A stretch of DNA of 64,000 nucleotides, from contig NZ_CP121110.1 in NCBI RefSeq assembly GCF_029625315.1, forward strand, positions 1,293,501-1,357,500. The letters are read 5' to 3'. This DNA comes from Flavobacterium ginsengisoli (GTDB lineage: Bacteria > Bacteroidota > Bacteroidia > Flavobacteriales > Flavobacteriaceae). The notes under the pieces are model-generated. The model saw only the letters and a program-made list of their open reading frames with translations. It was not told where the DNA came from and did no database searches. Position numbers and translations under genes: made by a program. Shown piece after piece: positions 37,541-46,811 of the stretch. How positions within the stretch are numbered: the first letter of the stretch is position 1; each line of letters starts with the position of its first letter.

Positions 37541-39469
37541 ATGAAAAGAACAATTACTATACTCGCATTATTGGTTTTACAGCTGATTCATTCGCAAACC
37601 AAAAACAAAACTGCCGATGCTCTTTTTGATAAGATGTATTATGTTGAAGCCGCAAAATCGTATGAACTTTCCATCAACAATGGAGATGCTTCCAAAGAAA
37701 CACTTCAGCGACTTGGAGACGCTTATTATTTCAATACAAAAATGTCCAGTGCTTCAAAATGGTACGGAAAGCTAATTGCTGACTATCCGAATGAAGTTTC
37801 TGCGGAATATTTATTTCGTTACGCACAGTCGCTGCAAGGAATTCAGAATTATGAACTGGCAAAAAAATGGATGAAAAGTTTCGCCGAAAAGCAAAAATCC
37901 ACAGATCCTAGGGCTAAGAATTTTTCTCTTAAAAATGTCACTTTAGAAGATATTGAAAATATAAAACCTTCTTTTCTGCTAGAAAATTTAGACATAAATA
38001 CTGCTAATTCCGATTTTGGGCCAATGTATTACAAAGGCGACTTGGTTTATTCTACTACTGCTGATTCTTCCTATTGGAAAACAGATCGATACGGATGGAA
38101 CGATCAGCCTTATCTGAATATGCAACTGGGAAAAATAAGCGAAACGCAATCTAATGTCACTTTTAAAGAACGCTTTGGAAAGGACATTACAACCAAGTAT
38201 CACGAGGCTTGCATTGCCTTTTCTCCAGATGAAAAAACAATTTACTTTACACGAAATAATTATAACGGGAAATTAAAACGTGACAGTAAAGGCATTAACA
38301 ATCTGAAAATCTACTCGGCAACGGCTGTAGAAAATCAAAATGGAACCACGCAATGGACCGACATTAAAGAATTGCCCTTCAATAGTGACAATTACTCAGT
38401 CGGACATCCATCTGTAAGCAAAGATGGTAAAAAGCTGTATTTCGTTTCGGATATGCCCGGAACAATTGGTTCTACCGATATTTTTGTGGTTGATATTTTG
38501 GGCAATAATCAATTCTCTGAACCCAAAAATTTAGGCGAAAAAATAAATACGACAGGACGCGAGATGTTCCCATACATTACCGATCAGGCGCTGTATTTTT
38601 CTTCTGACGGATTTTTAGGATTAGGAGGTTTAGACGTATTTGAAAGCAGATTAAACGATGGCGCTTTTGACACACCAGCCAATCTAGGAGCACCATTAAA
38701 CAGCAATAGAGATGATTTTGGTTATATCGTTAACGAAGCCACTAACAAAGGTTTTGTGTGCTCAAACAGAAAAACAGGAAAAGGCGATGATGATATTTAC
38801 TCTTTTGAAAGATCGTGCAACCAAGCCATAAGCGGTTATGTTTATGATGCTATTTCAAACAACAGAATTGCCGGTGCAATGGTAACGCTTAAAAATGCAA
38901 ACGGAATAAAAGTGGCTGAAACCGTTTCTCAGCTCGACGGAAGATATGATTTTAACAACAACGTAAATTGCAATACTCCATATACAATCGAGGTTACAAA
39001 GGACAATTATAACGCCAATACGAAAGCCATTGTTACGGCAAACAGCTCTGGAAAAACAGAAGCTCTTGTAGGTTTGGATCCTGCTTTAATTGCTCGGGAA
39101 AATGGAGTTTTGAAAATAAAAATCGGAATTATTTTCTTTGATTTAGACAAATCAGATATACGTTATGATGCTGCAATAGAATTAAATAAAGTAGTTCTCT
39201 TAATGCATCAGTATAACTCAATTGTTATAAAAATTGAATCGCACACCGACTCTCGTGCCAATGATCAATATAATTTAGAATTGTCAGACAGAAGAGCAAA
39301 AGCCACAAGAGATTATTTAATTTCCCAACGAGTTGCTCCAGAACGAATAGAAAGTGCAATAGGCTATGGAGAAACCCAATTAATCAATAATTGCTCCAAT
39401 GGCGTTCCGTGTACAGAAGCGCAACATCAAGTCAATCGCCGAAGCGAATTCATCATCACAAAAATGTAA
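37541..39469 (+). CDS. OmpA-family protein with TPR-like, PD40 and carboxypeptidase-regulatory domains
   Basis: This 642-residue envelope protein has a signal peptide (MKRTITILALLVLQLIHSQ), TPR-like helices (about 25-130), a beta-propeller PD40/WD40-like segment (about 160-400: PYISFSPDEKTIYFTRNN-like blades, HPSVSKDGKKLYFVSDMPGT), a carboxypeptidase-D regulatory-like domain (about 425-505) and a C-terminal OmpA peptidoglycan-binding domain (IFFDLDKSDIRYDAAIEL ... ESHTDSRANDQYNLELSDRRA). It begins 12 bases after the PorP/SprF gene and closes the three-gene unit. The OmpA end should bind peptidoglycan and tether the surface complex. This composition recurs after many PorP/SprF genes in Flavobacterium. 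Confidence 0.9.
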   Translation: MKRTITILALLVLQLIHSQTKNKTADALFDKMYYVEAAKSYELSINNGDASKETLQRLGDAYYFNTKMSSASKWYGKLIADYPNEVSAEYLFRYAQSLQGIQNYELAKKWMKSFAEKQKSTDPRAKNFSLKNVTLEDIENIKPSFLLENLDINTANSDFGPMYYKGDLVYSTTADSSYWKTDRYGWNDQPYLNMQLGKISETQSNVTFKERFGKDITTKYHEACIAFSPDEKTIYFTRNNYNGKLKRDSKGINNLKIYSATAVENQNGTTQWTDIKELPFNSDNYSVGHPSVSKDGKKLYFVSDMPGTIGSTDIFVVDILGNNQFSEPKNLGEKINTTGREMFPYITDQALYFSSDGFLGLGGLDVFESRLNDGAFDTPANLGAPLNSNRDDFGYIVNEATNKGFVCSNRKTGKGDDDIYSFERSCNQAISGYVYDAISNNRIAGAMVTLKNANGIKVAETVSQLDGRYDFNNNVNCNTPYTIEVTKDNYNANTKAIVTANSSGKTEALVGLDPALIARENGVLKIKIGIIFFDLDKSDIRYDAAIELNKVVLLMHQYNSIVIKIESHTDSRANDQYNLELSDRRAKATRDYLISQRVAPERIESAIGYGETQLINNCSNGVPCTEAQHQVNRRSEFIITKM

Positions 39470-39471
39470 AA

Positions 39472-39507
39472 AAAAACGCCTTAAGAATCCAATCTCAAGG
39501 CGTTTTT
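39472..39507. terminator. Bidirectional terminator between convergent genes
   Basis: AAAAACGCCTTA pairs with AAGGCGTTTTT around a 14-base loop. It serves the adhesin operon and possibly the convergent FabZ-like gene. Confidence 0.8.
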
Positions 39508-39543
39508 CTATAATCTTTCTTCTTGCTCCTATTGTCTATTGTC

Positions 39544-39957
39544 TCACTGAAGCTTCACACACATCCATTCTCCTTTCATAATCAACTTATCTTCATCAAA
39601 GGCTTCACCAGATTGTTTTATGATTTTTTCGCTTGTACGAATGTTTTTTACGACAAATTTAACGAGTTTATTGAATTCAACACCTCCAAAAAACTCCACT
39701 TTATCTAAGCTAACCAATCCAAAAACGCCATCTGCGATTCCTAAAAGCTTTATTCCTGCACCACCACATTGCGCCATAGCTTCGATCAAAATAGTTCCCG
39801 GAACAAAATTAAAATCGGGAAAACTGCCCTGAAGCCAGGCATCTTTATCTGTAAACGTCTTTAAACCAACGATTGTGTCTGTTGTATAAGAAATAATTTC
39901 ATCTACAAAGAGAAATGGAGCACGATGCGGAATTAAGTCTTCTATTTTTTTAGTCAT
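39544..39957 (-). CDS. FabZ-like 3-hydroxyacyl-ACP dehydratase (hotdog fold)
   Basis: I take the ATG at 39957, giving 137 residues; an upstream extension to 40002 adds a sequence with no family match. The catalytic His sits in IPHRAPFLFVDEI and the acidic residue in VPGTILIEAMAQCGG, which are the two active-site signatures of FabZ/FabA hotdog dehydratases. This member is shorter than housekeeping FabZ and stands alone, so it may serve a specialised acyl chain, such as flexirubin-type pigment or polyene synthesis, but no such cluster is in view. It should act in the cytoplasm on acyl-ACP. Confidence 0.85.
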   Translation of the reverse strand: MTKKIEDLIPHRAPFLFVDEIISYTTDTIVGLKTFTDKDAWLQGSFPDFNFVPGTILIEAMAQCGGAGIKLLGIADGVFGLVSLDKVEFFGGVEFNKLVKFVVKNIRTSEKIIKQSGEAFDEDKLIMKGEWMCVKLQ

Positions 39958-40049
39958 GTCTGTAATTTTTAACAATGTACGAATCTGAACTGAAATAGAC
40001 AATATTAAAATGGCATCTGTGTTAAAAGCAGGTTAAAATGTTAAAAAAA

Positions 40050-40073
40050 GGCTGACTTAAAAACAAGTCAGCC
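40050..40073 (-). terminator. Terminator at the 3' end of the PUL
   Basis: GGCTGACTT pairs with AAGTCAGCC. On the minus strand the stem is followed by CTTTTTTTAA, a good intrinsic terminator about 30 bases after the restored last PUL gene. Confidence 0.8.
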
Positions 40074-40101
40074 CACGTTATCAACTCTAAAATCACAAGT
40101 T

Positions 40102-41084
40102 TTATTCTGTTAGCAAAACAAAACTTTTTGCATCTGCTTTGATTTTATTTCCTTCAAAATCAATATCGATTATTGCTCGCTTTTCTTGGAGAAACACCGC
40201 TATTGCTAAAATGTGTATGCGAGCACATACTTCATTTTTCCGTTTTTATCATAAAAAACATCACCGTGACCTACTCCATTTATGCCAACATCTTTTCTGC
40301 TAATTATCGGACTTTCAGTTGCTTTTTCCCAAGGTCCCATTGGACTTGAAGCTGTCGCATAACCCACTGCATAATCGGGATTTCTAAAATCGTTTGCAGA
40401 ATAAATCATATAATACAGATTATTGTGTTTTAAAACTGTCGGACCTTCTGTAACTGGCCATGAAACATTCTGGGTATTTTCCCACGGCAGAACACCAGAA
40501 ATACATTCTTTCAGCGTTTCTTCTTTTATTCCAGAGAAATCATTATTCAATTCAGCTACAAAAATTCGGTTTCCATTAGTCAAACGCACGTGATAAAGGT
40601 ACTTTTTGCCGTCCTGATCAACAAAAAAGAAAGGATCAATCTGTTTGCCCGAATTAAACATTGAAGCCTTAGAATCGTTTTTAAATGGCCCAAGCGGACT
40701 ATCACTACTTGCAATGGCAATATTCTCATCGGCAGTATAAATCATATAAAACTTATTGTTGCTTTTAAAAACTTGCGGTGCCCAAAAACCTTTCGTTCCA
40801 TAAGCGTCTCCTTTTTTTAATGCCAGTCCATTTTGCGCTCCAATAGGACCTTTCCATTTTTTCAAATCGGAAGAAGTGTACACTTGAAAACCTTCTCCAT
40901 TAGGAAAATCTCCCGTGGTTGTTCCGTACAAATAATAAACTCCATTTTCGTAAAAAATAGTTGGATCTGCCAACAAGATTGGTTGATCTTTTGAAGTCGT
41001 TTTTTTAACCGTTTCTTTATCTTGAGAACAACAAACAAAGACACAAAACAGACTTAAAAGCGTAAAATATTTTTTTATTTCCAT
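40102..41084 (-). CDS. GH43-family glycoside hydrolase, lipoprotein-like (two frameshifts at its 3' end)
   Basis: The N-terminus MEIKKYFTLLSLFCVFVC with CSQDKET is a lipoprotein signal. The GH43 five-bladed propeller shows the general-base Asp in LLADPTIFYENGVYYLYGT, the pKa-modulating Asp in KQIDPFFFVDQDG and the acid Glu in WPVTEGPTVL. As printed it ends early at 40206. Two surplus bases, at 40221 and 40178, must be dropped, giving YVLHTHFSNSGVSPRKAAII and then DIDFEGNKIKADAKSF to a TAA at 40102. HTHFS and SPRKAA are standard for the C-terminal blade. The product is about 326 residues and is the last gene of the PUL. Likely arabinofuranosidase or xylosidase. Surface location is inferred from the signal. 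Confidence 0.85.
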
Positions 41085-41280
41085 TATTAAACTTTTTATT
41101 TAATTAAATCAATTTAAAAACTAAAAATCAATTAGTTAAAACAATACTATAGAAAACCTCTATGATACAAATTTTGTTAAAAACACGTCATTTCGCTTCA
41201 AAAAAGTCCTTTTTATTTTTCACAAAAAAGTCTTTCAAATAACGTTTTTCAACTCCTAATTTCCAGCTCAAAACTCCTTA

Positions 41281-42457
41281 CTATTTAGCCGAAAATTGAT
41301 ACAAAGAAACCGTATGATACTTCTCTCCTGCCTTTAAAGTTATTTGAGGGAATTTTGGCTGATTTGGCGCATCTGGAAAGTGCTGTGTTTCTAAAGCGAA
41401 AGCAGTTCTAAAATCATCTTTAGCACCTGATTTAAAGGTGTTTTTACTTTGCATGAAGTTTCCGCTATAAAATTGTAATCCAGGCTCTTCTGTATAAATA
41501 TCTAAAGTAATACCTGAAACATCACCTTTAATCGTTGCCGCATGAACAAATCCGTCTTTTTTAGCCCCATTAAGCACATAATTATGGTCATAACCTTTTC
41601 CGAATTTCAGCTGTTCGTCTTTGTTTTCTATTCTTTCGCCAATTTTATGTTTTGATGTAAAATCGAATGGTGTATTTTTTACCGATTTCAATTCTCCAGT
41701 CGGAATCAAACCTTCATCAACGGGTGTAAATTTATCTCCGTAAATCTGTAATTCGTGATTTAAAATTGTTCCGCTTCCTTCTCCATTCAAATTGAAAAAG
41801 GCATGATTGGTTAAATTAACAATCGTAGTTTTATCCGTTGTAGCTTCATATTCCATTTTTATTGCATGATCATCTGTAATAGAATAAGTTACTTTTACAT
41901 TTAGATTTCCGGGAAAGCCTTGTTCTCCATCTGGCGAAGCATACGTAAAAACCAGCGTATTCTCATTTGTCTTTTCAGCATTCCAAACAACGTCTTGAAA
42001 CCCTTTTATACCACCGTGCAGCGCATTTTTTCCGTTATTAAGCGGAATTTGATATTGCTTTCCTTCGAGCGTAAATTTGCCTAATGCAACTCTGTTGCCA
42101 ACTCTTCCGATTGTAGCACCAAAGTAAGGTTCCGTGGAGTTTTTAAAGCCTTTTACGCTATTCATTCCGACTACGACATCGGTTGGTTTTCCATTTTTAT
42201 CCTTAACCCATAAACCTACTAATCGCCCGCCATAGTTGGTAAAAGCAACTTTTATGTCTTTATTTTCGATCCAATACAAACTGACTTTTTTACCATCGAT
42301 TATTGTGTCGAAGTTTTTAGTCTCTAAAACCGTTCTTATCGAATCTTGTTTGATTTCTGAGCTTTCTTTTGAAGTCGTATTTTCTTTTTTATTGTCTTTA
42401 CAGTTAAATTGGAAAAGTACAAGCAACAAAACTGCAAGCAATTTGAATATTTTTCAT
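41281..42457 (-). CDS. galM: Aldose 1-epimerase (GalM), exported lipoprotein form (one frameshift)
   Basis: Restoring the frame by dropping one A at 42436-42437 lets the protein start at an ATG (42457) with MKNIQIAAVLLLVLFQFN then Cys, a lipoprotein signal. Otherwise the frame can only begin at TTG 42441. The ~391-residue body is a standard GalM beta-sandwich: FGATIGRVGNRVALGKF, NGKNALHGG (catalytic His), LTNHAFFNLNGEG (second active His) and ALETQHFPDAPNQPKFP (catalytic Glu). It interconverts alpha and beta anomers of galactose or related sugars. Being exported and inside the PUL, it likely converts monosaccharide products in the periplasm before uptake, which hints at galactose- or arabinose-type sugars. 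Confidence 0.9.
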
Positions 42458-42479
42458 TTTTATCTTTTTTGAAATGATT

Positions 42480-43502
42480 TTAATTTGACGGAATAGCCAA
42501 TGGCATTCCTTCACTAACTGGCTCACCCAAAACTGGAAAACCGTTGGCGTCCCATTCTATTTTTTGCATTCTTGGCGATCTTTTGTTACCGCATCCCTCT
42601 CCTGGGTTTGAATTGGCATGATACAAAATCCAGTCTTCCTTTCCGTCAGGAGATTTAAAGAATGAATTATGTCCTGGCGCGTAAACTTTGTTTTTTTCTG
42701 ATTGTTTGAAAATAGGCTCAGGAGATTTCTTCCAAGCATTTGCATCTAGCAAATTATCTGTGCCCGTAAAGGTTAACAGTCCTAAAGCATAGAAATCGGT
42801 CCAGCATCCACTTGCCGAAAACACAATGAAGATTTTTCCGTTTCTTTCTAAAAACTGTGGCCCTTCGTTCACATTTACCTGCGGCGGATTCACCTCATCG
42901 TGCAAAGCTCCGTGTGTTTCCCAATCGTTTGTTGGTGCAGAAATCATAACGCGATCGCCATCAATCTCTAACGGATTTTTCATTTTGGCAATGTAAATAT
43001 TCTGCTGACCGTTTTTGTCTCCTTCCCAGCCTGCCCAAATCATGTACAGCTGTTTTTTATATTCAAAAACATTTCCGTCAATTGCCCATTTATCGGTTTT
43101 CGCGCCGATTTTGCCTTTAAATTCAAATTTCCCTTCAAACGGATCTGAAGATTTATTTTCTAAAACATACATTCTGTGATTGTTATTATCGCCATTATCT
43201 GCCGCGAAATAGCAATACCATTTTCCATTAATGATATGAAACTCAGGCGCCCAGATTTCTGCCGAATAATTGGTGTTTTTGGGCGGTGTCCAAATCACTT
43301 TGCTTTCTGCATTTTTAATATCCGAAAGATCTTTTGTTTTCCACAAAACCAATTTGTTTCCAAGTGTGTTGGTGTAGTAATAGTAGCCTTTGTAATACGT
43401 ACTGTAAGGATCTGCTCCCGACGGAAGGATTGGGTTAGTGAATGTTTTTTGCTGTGCGAAACTTATCGTTGTGAACAGGAAAAGGATTAGATATTTTTTC
43501 AT
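42480..43502 (-). CDS. GH43-family glycoside hydrolase
   Basis: This intact 340-residue protein has a signal peptide (MKKYLILFLFTTISFAQQ). The GH43 catalytic trio is visible: SGADPYSTYYKGYYYY (general base), KWAIDGNVFEYKKQLY (pKa modulator) and NVNEGPQFLERNGKIF (general acid). The C-terminus follows the propeller pattern (YAPGHNSFFKSPDGKEDW, RSPRMQKIEWDANGFPVLG). In this clan such proteins are mostly exo-arabinofuranosidases or arabinanases. It lies 22 bases before the GalM gene. There is no lipobox, so it is probably periplasmic. Confidence 0.9.
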   Translation of the reverse strand: MKKYLILFLFTTISFAQQKTFTNPILPSGADPYSTYYKGYYYYTNTLGNKLVLWKTKDLSDIKNAESKVIWTPPKNTNYSAEIWAPEFHIINGKWYCYFAADNGDNNNHRMYVLENKSSDPFEGKFEFKGKIGAKTDKWAIDGNVFEYKKQLYMIWAGWEGDKNGQQNIYIAKMKNPLEIDGDRVMISAPTNDWETHGALHDEVNPPQVNVNEGPQFLERNGKIFIVFSASGCWTDFYALGLLTFTGTDNLLDANAWKKSPEPIFKQSEKNKVYAPGHNSFFKSPDGKEDWILYHANSNPGEGCGNKRSPRMQKIEWDANGFPVLGEPVSEGMPLAIPSN

Positions 43503-43528
43503 TTTTAGTTTTTTGTTAGTCTTTGAAT

Positions 43529-43591
43529 TTTCTCTCGCAGATTTGGCAGATTATGCTGATAAAAAAAAATCTGCCAAATCTGCGAGAGAAA
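43529..43591. repeat. 24-base perfect inverted repeat between PUL genes
   Basis: Arms at 43529-43552 and 43568-43591 are perfect reverse complements, 24 pairs (TTTCTCTCGCAGATTTGGCA and its continuation), with a 15-base loop rich in A. It fills the gap between the GH2 and GH43 genes and could attenuate transcription or stabilise mRNA ends. Confidence 0.85.
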
Positions 43592-43602
43592 TAAATTTAA
43601 TT

Positions 43603-45412
43603 TTAATTCAAAGCATTGATAACCTCCGTATTAATTTTGTTCACAGCTTTAAAATCCATTTTATCTACTTTTCTATCGTAAGTCATAAAACCGTTTACTT
43701 CGCCTTCAACATCGGTTGTTTGAGTATAGACTGCAGCCGAGAATCCCGTTTTAACGTATTTTCGAAGCGTTTCCGCGTACTTTTTGTATTCGGCGGTAAC
43801 TTCTGCCTCATTCTTAAATTTGATGTATCCCCAGTTGTCATTTGCTCTCCAAAGATGTCCTTCTAACGGAAGACCGATTCCGCCATACTCTCCCAAGACG
43901 GTAACTCTTCTAGCATCGTACAAATACATATCTGGACCAGGATAATTGTGTAAATCTAAAATATCGCCCGTTTGAAAGTGATTTCCTCCGCTTGCAGAAT
44001 TAATCAGACGCGTTGAATCATGATTTTTGGTCCATTCTGTAATTTCAACAGTTTTAAATTGCCCCCAAGCTTCGTTAAACGGAACCCAAACCACAATACT
44101 TGGGTAGGAATACAGATGATCCATAATTTCACGCCACTCTTTTCTGTAGATTTCTTCTGATTTTGCCGAACGCTGTAATTCTGTTCCTTCAAAATACTTT
44201 CTATTTTGCCAAACTGGCTGATCGTCTCCACTTGGCATATCTTGCCAAACCAAAATTCCTAACTGATCGCAATGCGTATACCAGCGCTCCGGCTCGACTT
44301 TTACGTGTTTACGAATCATATTAAATCCTAGTTCTTTGGTTTTAACAATGTCGTATTTCAAAGCTTCATCAGTTGGCGCTGTATACAATCCGTCTGGCCA
44401 CCAACCTTGGTCAAGAGGTCCGAATTGAAAATAATCTTTGTTGTTTAATTGCATTCTCACGATTCCGTTTTCATCGCGTTTAGAAGAGATTTTTCGCATC
44501 ACAAAATAACTCTTTACCTCATCAACCACTTTGTTTTTGCTGATTAAGCGAATTTTTGTCTGATATAAAAACGGGCTTTCAGGCGACCACAGTTTCGGAT
44601 TATTCAAAACAATATCGTTGCTTTCGCCTACAACCGCTTTTTCTTTAGCAATCTCTTTTCCGTTATCGAAAACAGAAATTTCAACTAAATCTCCTTTTTC
44701 TGCTCCATTTGCCTCCGCTTTTATTCTAATCGTATTTTGATCAATATTTGGCGTTGTTTTTAATGCTCGCAATGTTTTTAGCATTTACAGGCTCAATCCA
44801 AACCGTCTGCCAGATTCCGGTAACAGGCGTGTACCAAATTCCTTCTGGATTTTTGACTTGTTTTCCTCTTGGTTGAGGCCCATCGTTGGAAGGATCCCAA
44901 ACTTTTACAACTAGCTTTTGATTTTTCCCTTTTTGGATGAATGGCGTAATGTCAAACGAAAATGGCGTATAACCTCCCGTATGCGAACCCACTTTTACAT
45001 CATTCACAAAAACTTCTGTTTTCCAATCGACAGCACCAAAATGCAAAAGGATATTTTTTCCATTCCAGCCCGATTCAATCGAAAATTGAGTTTCGTACCA
45101 AAGTTCATTTTTAGCACCAACTTCTTTCATCACGCCAGACAAACTCGATTCGGTCGCAAACGGAACCAAAATCTGCCCGTCATATTTTGAAGGCGCTGCT
45201 TTTCCAAATTCTTGAATGCTATAATTCCACAAACCATTCAGATTTTTCCATTGGCCGCGCTCCATAATCGGACGGGGATATTCGGGTAAAGTTTTCTTCG
45301 GATCAACCTGCTCTGCCCATTTGGTCTTGATTTTATCACCTTGTGGTTTCCATTGCGCATTTACCGCAAACATGGATAACAAGGCTAAAAAAAGGATGCT
45401 TTTTCTTTTCAT
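43603..45412 (-). CDS. GH2-family glycoside hydrolase (one frameshift)
   Basis: Restored length is about 602 residues. A signal peptide (MKRKSILFLALLSMFAVNAQ) is followed by the sugar-binding beta-sandwich (GQWKNLNGLWNYSIQ, ILLHFGAVDWKTEVFVNDVKVG, WIEPVNAKNI), an Ig-like domain and the TIM barrel with the acid/base Glu in VVWVPFNEAWGQF and the nucleophile Glu in VTVLGEYGGIGLPLEG. As printed it splits at 44768, where one surplus C changes IAALKTTPNID. The family contains beta-galactosidases, glucuronidases and mannosidases, and the substrate is not set by these motifs. Its place among GH43 enzymes and GalM suits debranching of galactose or arabinose side chains. It is secreted and probably periplasmic. 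Confidence 0.88.
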
Positions 45413-45533
45413 ATTTTATATTTTTAGGCATTTAATGAATGCCATGATTTTCTTCTAAATCAAAATGAATTACCGGGCTCATCTCCACATAAGCCCGATA
45501 ATTACTGAACTAAACTAACTTAACTAACCAATT

Positions 45534-45660
45534 TTTTGAGTTATGAGTTTTGAGTTAGAAGTTATGAGTTCTTGCTAATTGTTATTTTATTCCTCAATAA
45601 ATAACCAGCTAGTCATCACAACAAAAACTCATAACTTCTAATTCATAACTTATAACTTCT
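45534..45660. repeat. Long imperfect inverted repeat between PUL genes
   Basis: A segment rich in GAGTTATGAGTTTTGAGTTA at about 45534-45575 is matched, inverted, by AACTCATAACTTCTAATTCA at 45627-45660, with roughly 85% pairing over about 37 bases. The second arm reaches into the last codons of the GH43-like gene. Confidence 0.65.
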
Positions 45661-46684
45661 TCGTAAGGCCGAATTTCTTCACCAAACTGTCGTATTCTTT
45701 TTTAGAGATTGTAATCATGCAGCCGTGGCGTACTTTTTCTGGAAGACTGTATTTGTCCCAATCTGAGAAAAAAGTGTAGCCTGAGGCTTGAAACCAAGGT
45801 CCGTTTAGGTTATCTGCAATCGATAATCCGTAGGAAACACCTGGATATTGTTCGTAATACATGTACCATATTTTGTCATCTGGAGAAGGAATTAGCATTG
45901 GCGCTTCTCTAAAGTTTGGACTGATAGATTGCTGGGGCAAAGAATAAGGTCCTAAAAGATTTTTTGATTTGGCAATTCGAATGGTTTTTCCGGTTGTCCA
46001 ATACAAAGTTGGATACGTTTCGTCTTTAATCACGGCGTAGTAAGAATCGCCAACTTTACGAATAAAAACATCAATCGTTCCCATATCCCAATCGAATAAA
46101 CGTTTTGGAGTTCCTTCGAAAGTTTTTAAATCTTTAGACAAAACATACAAAGTACGCTGACTTGCCCAATAACGTTCTCCGTCTTCTTTTGTTCCTTCTA
46201 AATGTGGCGTATGCCAAGTCATGATGAACTTTTGAGAAGGTTCATCATAATACAATTTTGGAGCACCAATTCGCTGTAAAGCGTTTGAATAATCTGGCGT
46301 ACTTTTTAAATCGGGCGTATAATCAGCATGTTTTTTCCAAGTGATTAAATCATCCGAAACCCAAATATTAATACTTTTAGCATCGTCTCCTGTATTTCCA
46401 GCAATATAATATTTCCCGTCTGGACCTTTGCAGATATCGGGATGTCCCTTATAATCTTCAAAAACGCGTTTTCCATTGTTCAGATTTTCCCAATGAAGTC
46501 CATCCAAACTAACAGAATAATACAATCTGCCGTAATCGTTATGCGTCATGTGTGCAAAAAGATAGGCTTCGTTTTTTGGTTTTTCGCTTCCTTTTACCTG
46601 TCCTGGAGGATCTGGCTGTTGCGCTTTCGCAGAAAAACCGACCAGAATCATCATTAGAAAAAATAAGTTCTTTATTGTTTTCAT
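45650..46684 (-). CDS. GH43-like five-bladed propeller glycosidase
   Basis: This 344-residue protein has a signal peptide (MKTIKNLFFLMMILVGFSAKA). The fold reads as a GH43/GH32-superfamily propeller: AYLFAHMTHNDYGRLYYSVS, the candidate general base in DYKGHPDICKGPDGKYYIAG, blade phrases IGAPKLYYDEPSQKFIMTWH and FDWDMGTIDVFIRKVGDSYY, and a candidate acid Glu in SPNFREAPMLIPSPDDK. It is less canonical than the other two GH43 proteins in the locus, so its exact family and sugar are open. It is probably periplasmic and co-transcribed with the GH5-like gene upstream. Confidence 0.75.
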   Translation of the reverse strand: MKTIKNLFFLMMILVGFSAKAQQPDPPGQVKGSEKPKNEAYLFAHMTHNDYGRLYYSVSLDGLHWENLNNGKRVFEDYKGHPDICKGPDGKYYIAGNTGDDAKSINIWVSDDLITWKKHADYTPDLKSTPDYSNALQRIGAPKLYYDEPSQKFIMTWHTPHLEGTKEDGERYWASQRTLYVLSKDLKTFEGTPKRLFDWDMGTIDVFIRKVGDSYYAVIKDETYPTLYWTTGKTIRIAKSKNLLGPYSLPQQSISPNFREAPMLIPSPDDKIWYMYYEQYPGVSYGLSIADNLNGPWFQASGYTFFSDWDKYSLPEKVRHGCMITISKKEYDSLVKKFGLTKKL

Positions 46685-46699
46685 AAGCTGTTTTTTTTA

Positions 46700-46811
46700 A
46701 TGTGATAATTTGTCAATTAGATAATTAGATAATTTTTGAAATGTGTTAATAGGCTAATTTTCTAATTACCACATTTTCTAATTATCTAATTATCAAATTG
46801 ACACATTATCT
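46700..46811. repeat. Long imperfect inverted repeat between PUL genes
   Basis: TGATAATTTGTCAATTAGAT and onward (about 46701-46745) is the inverse of the tract ending ATCAAATTGACACATTATCT near 46811. The AT-only content makes it weak as a terminator. It occupies the entire gap between two enzyme genes. Confidence 0.65.
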
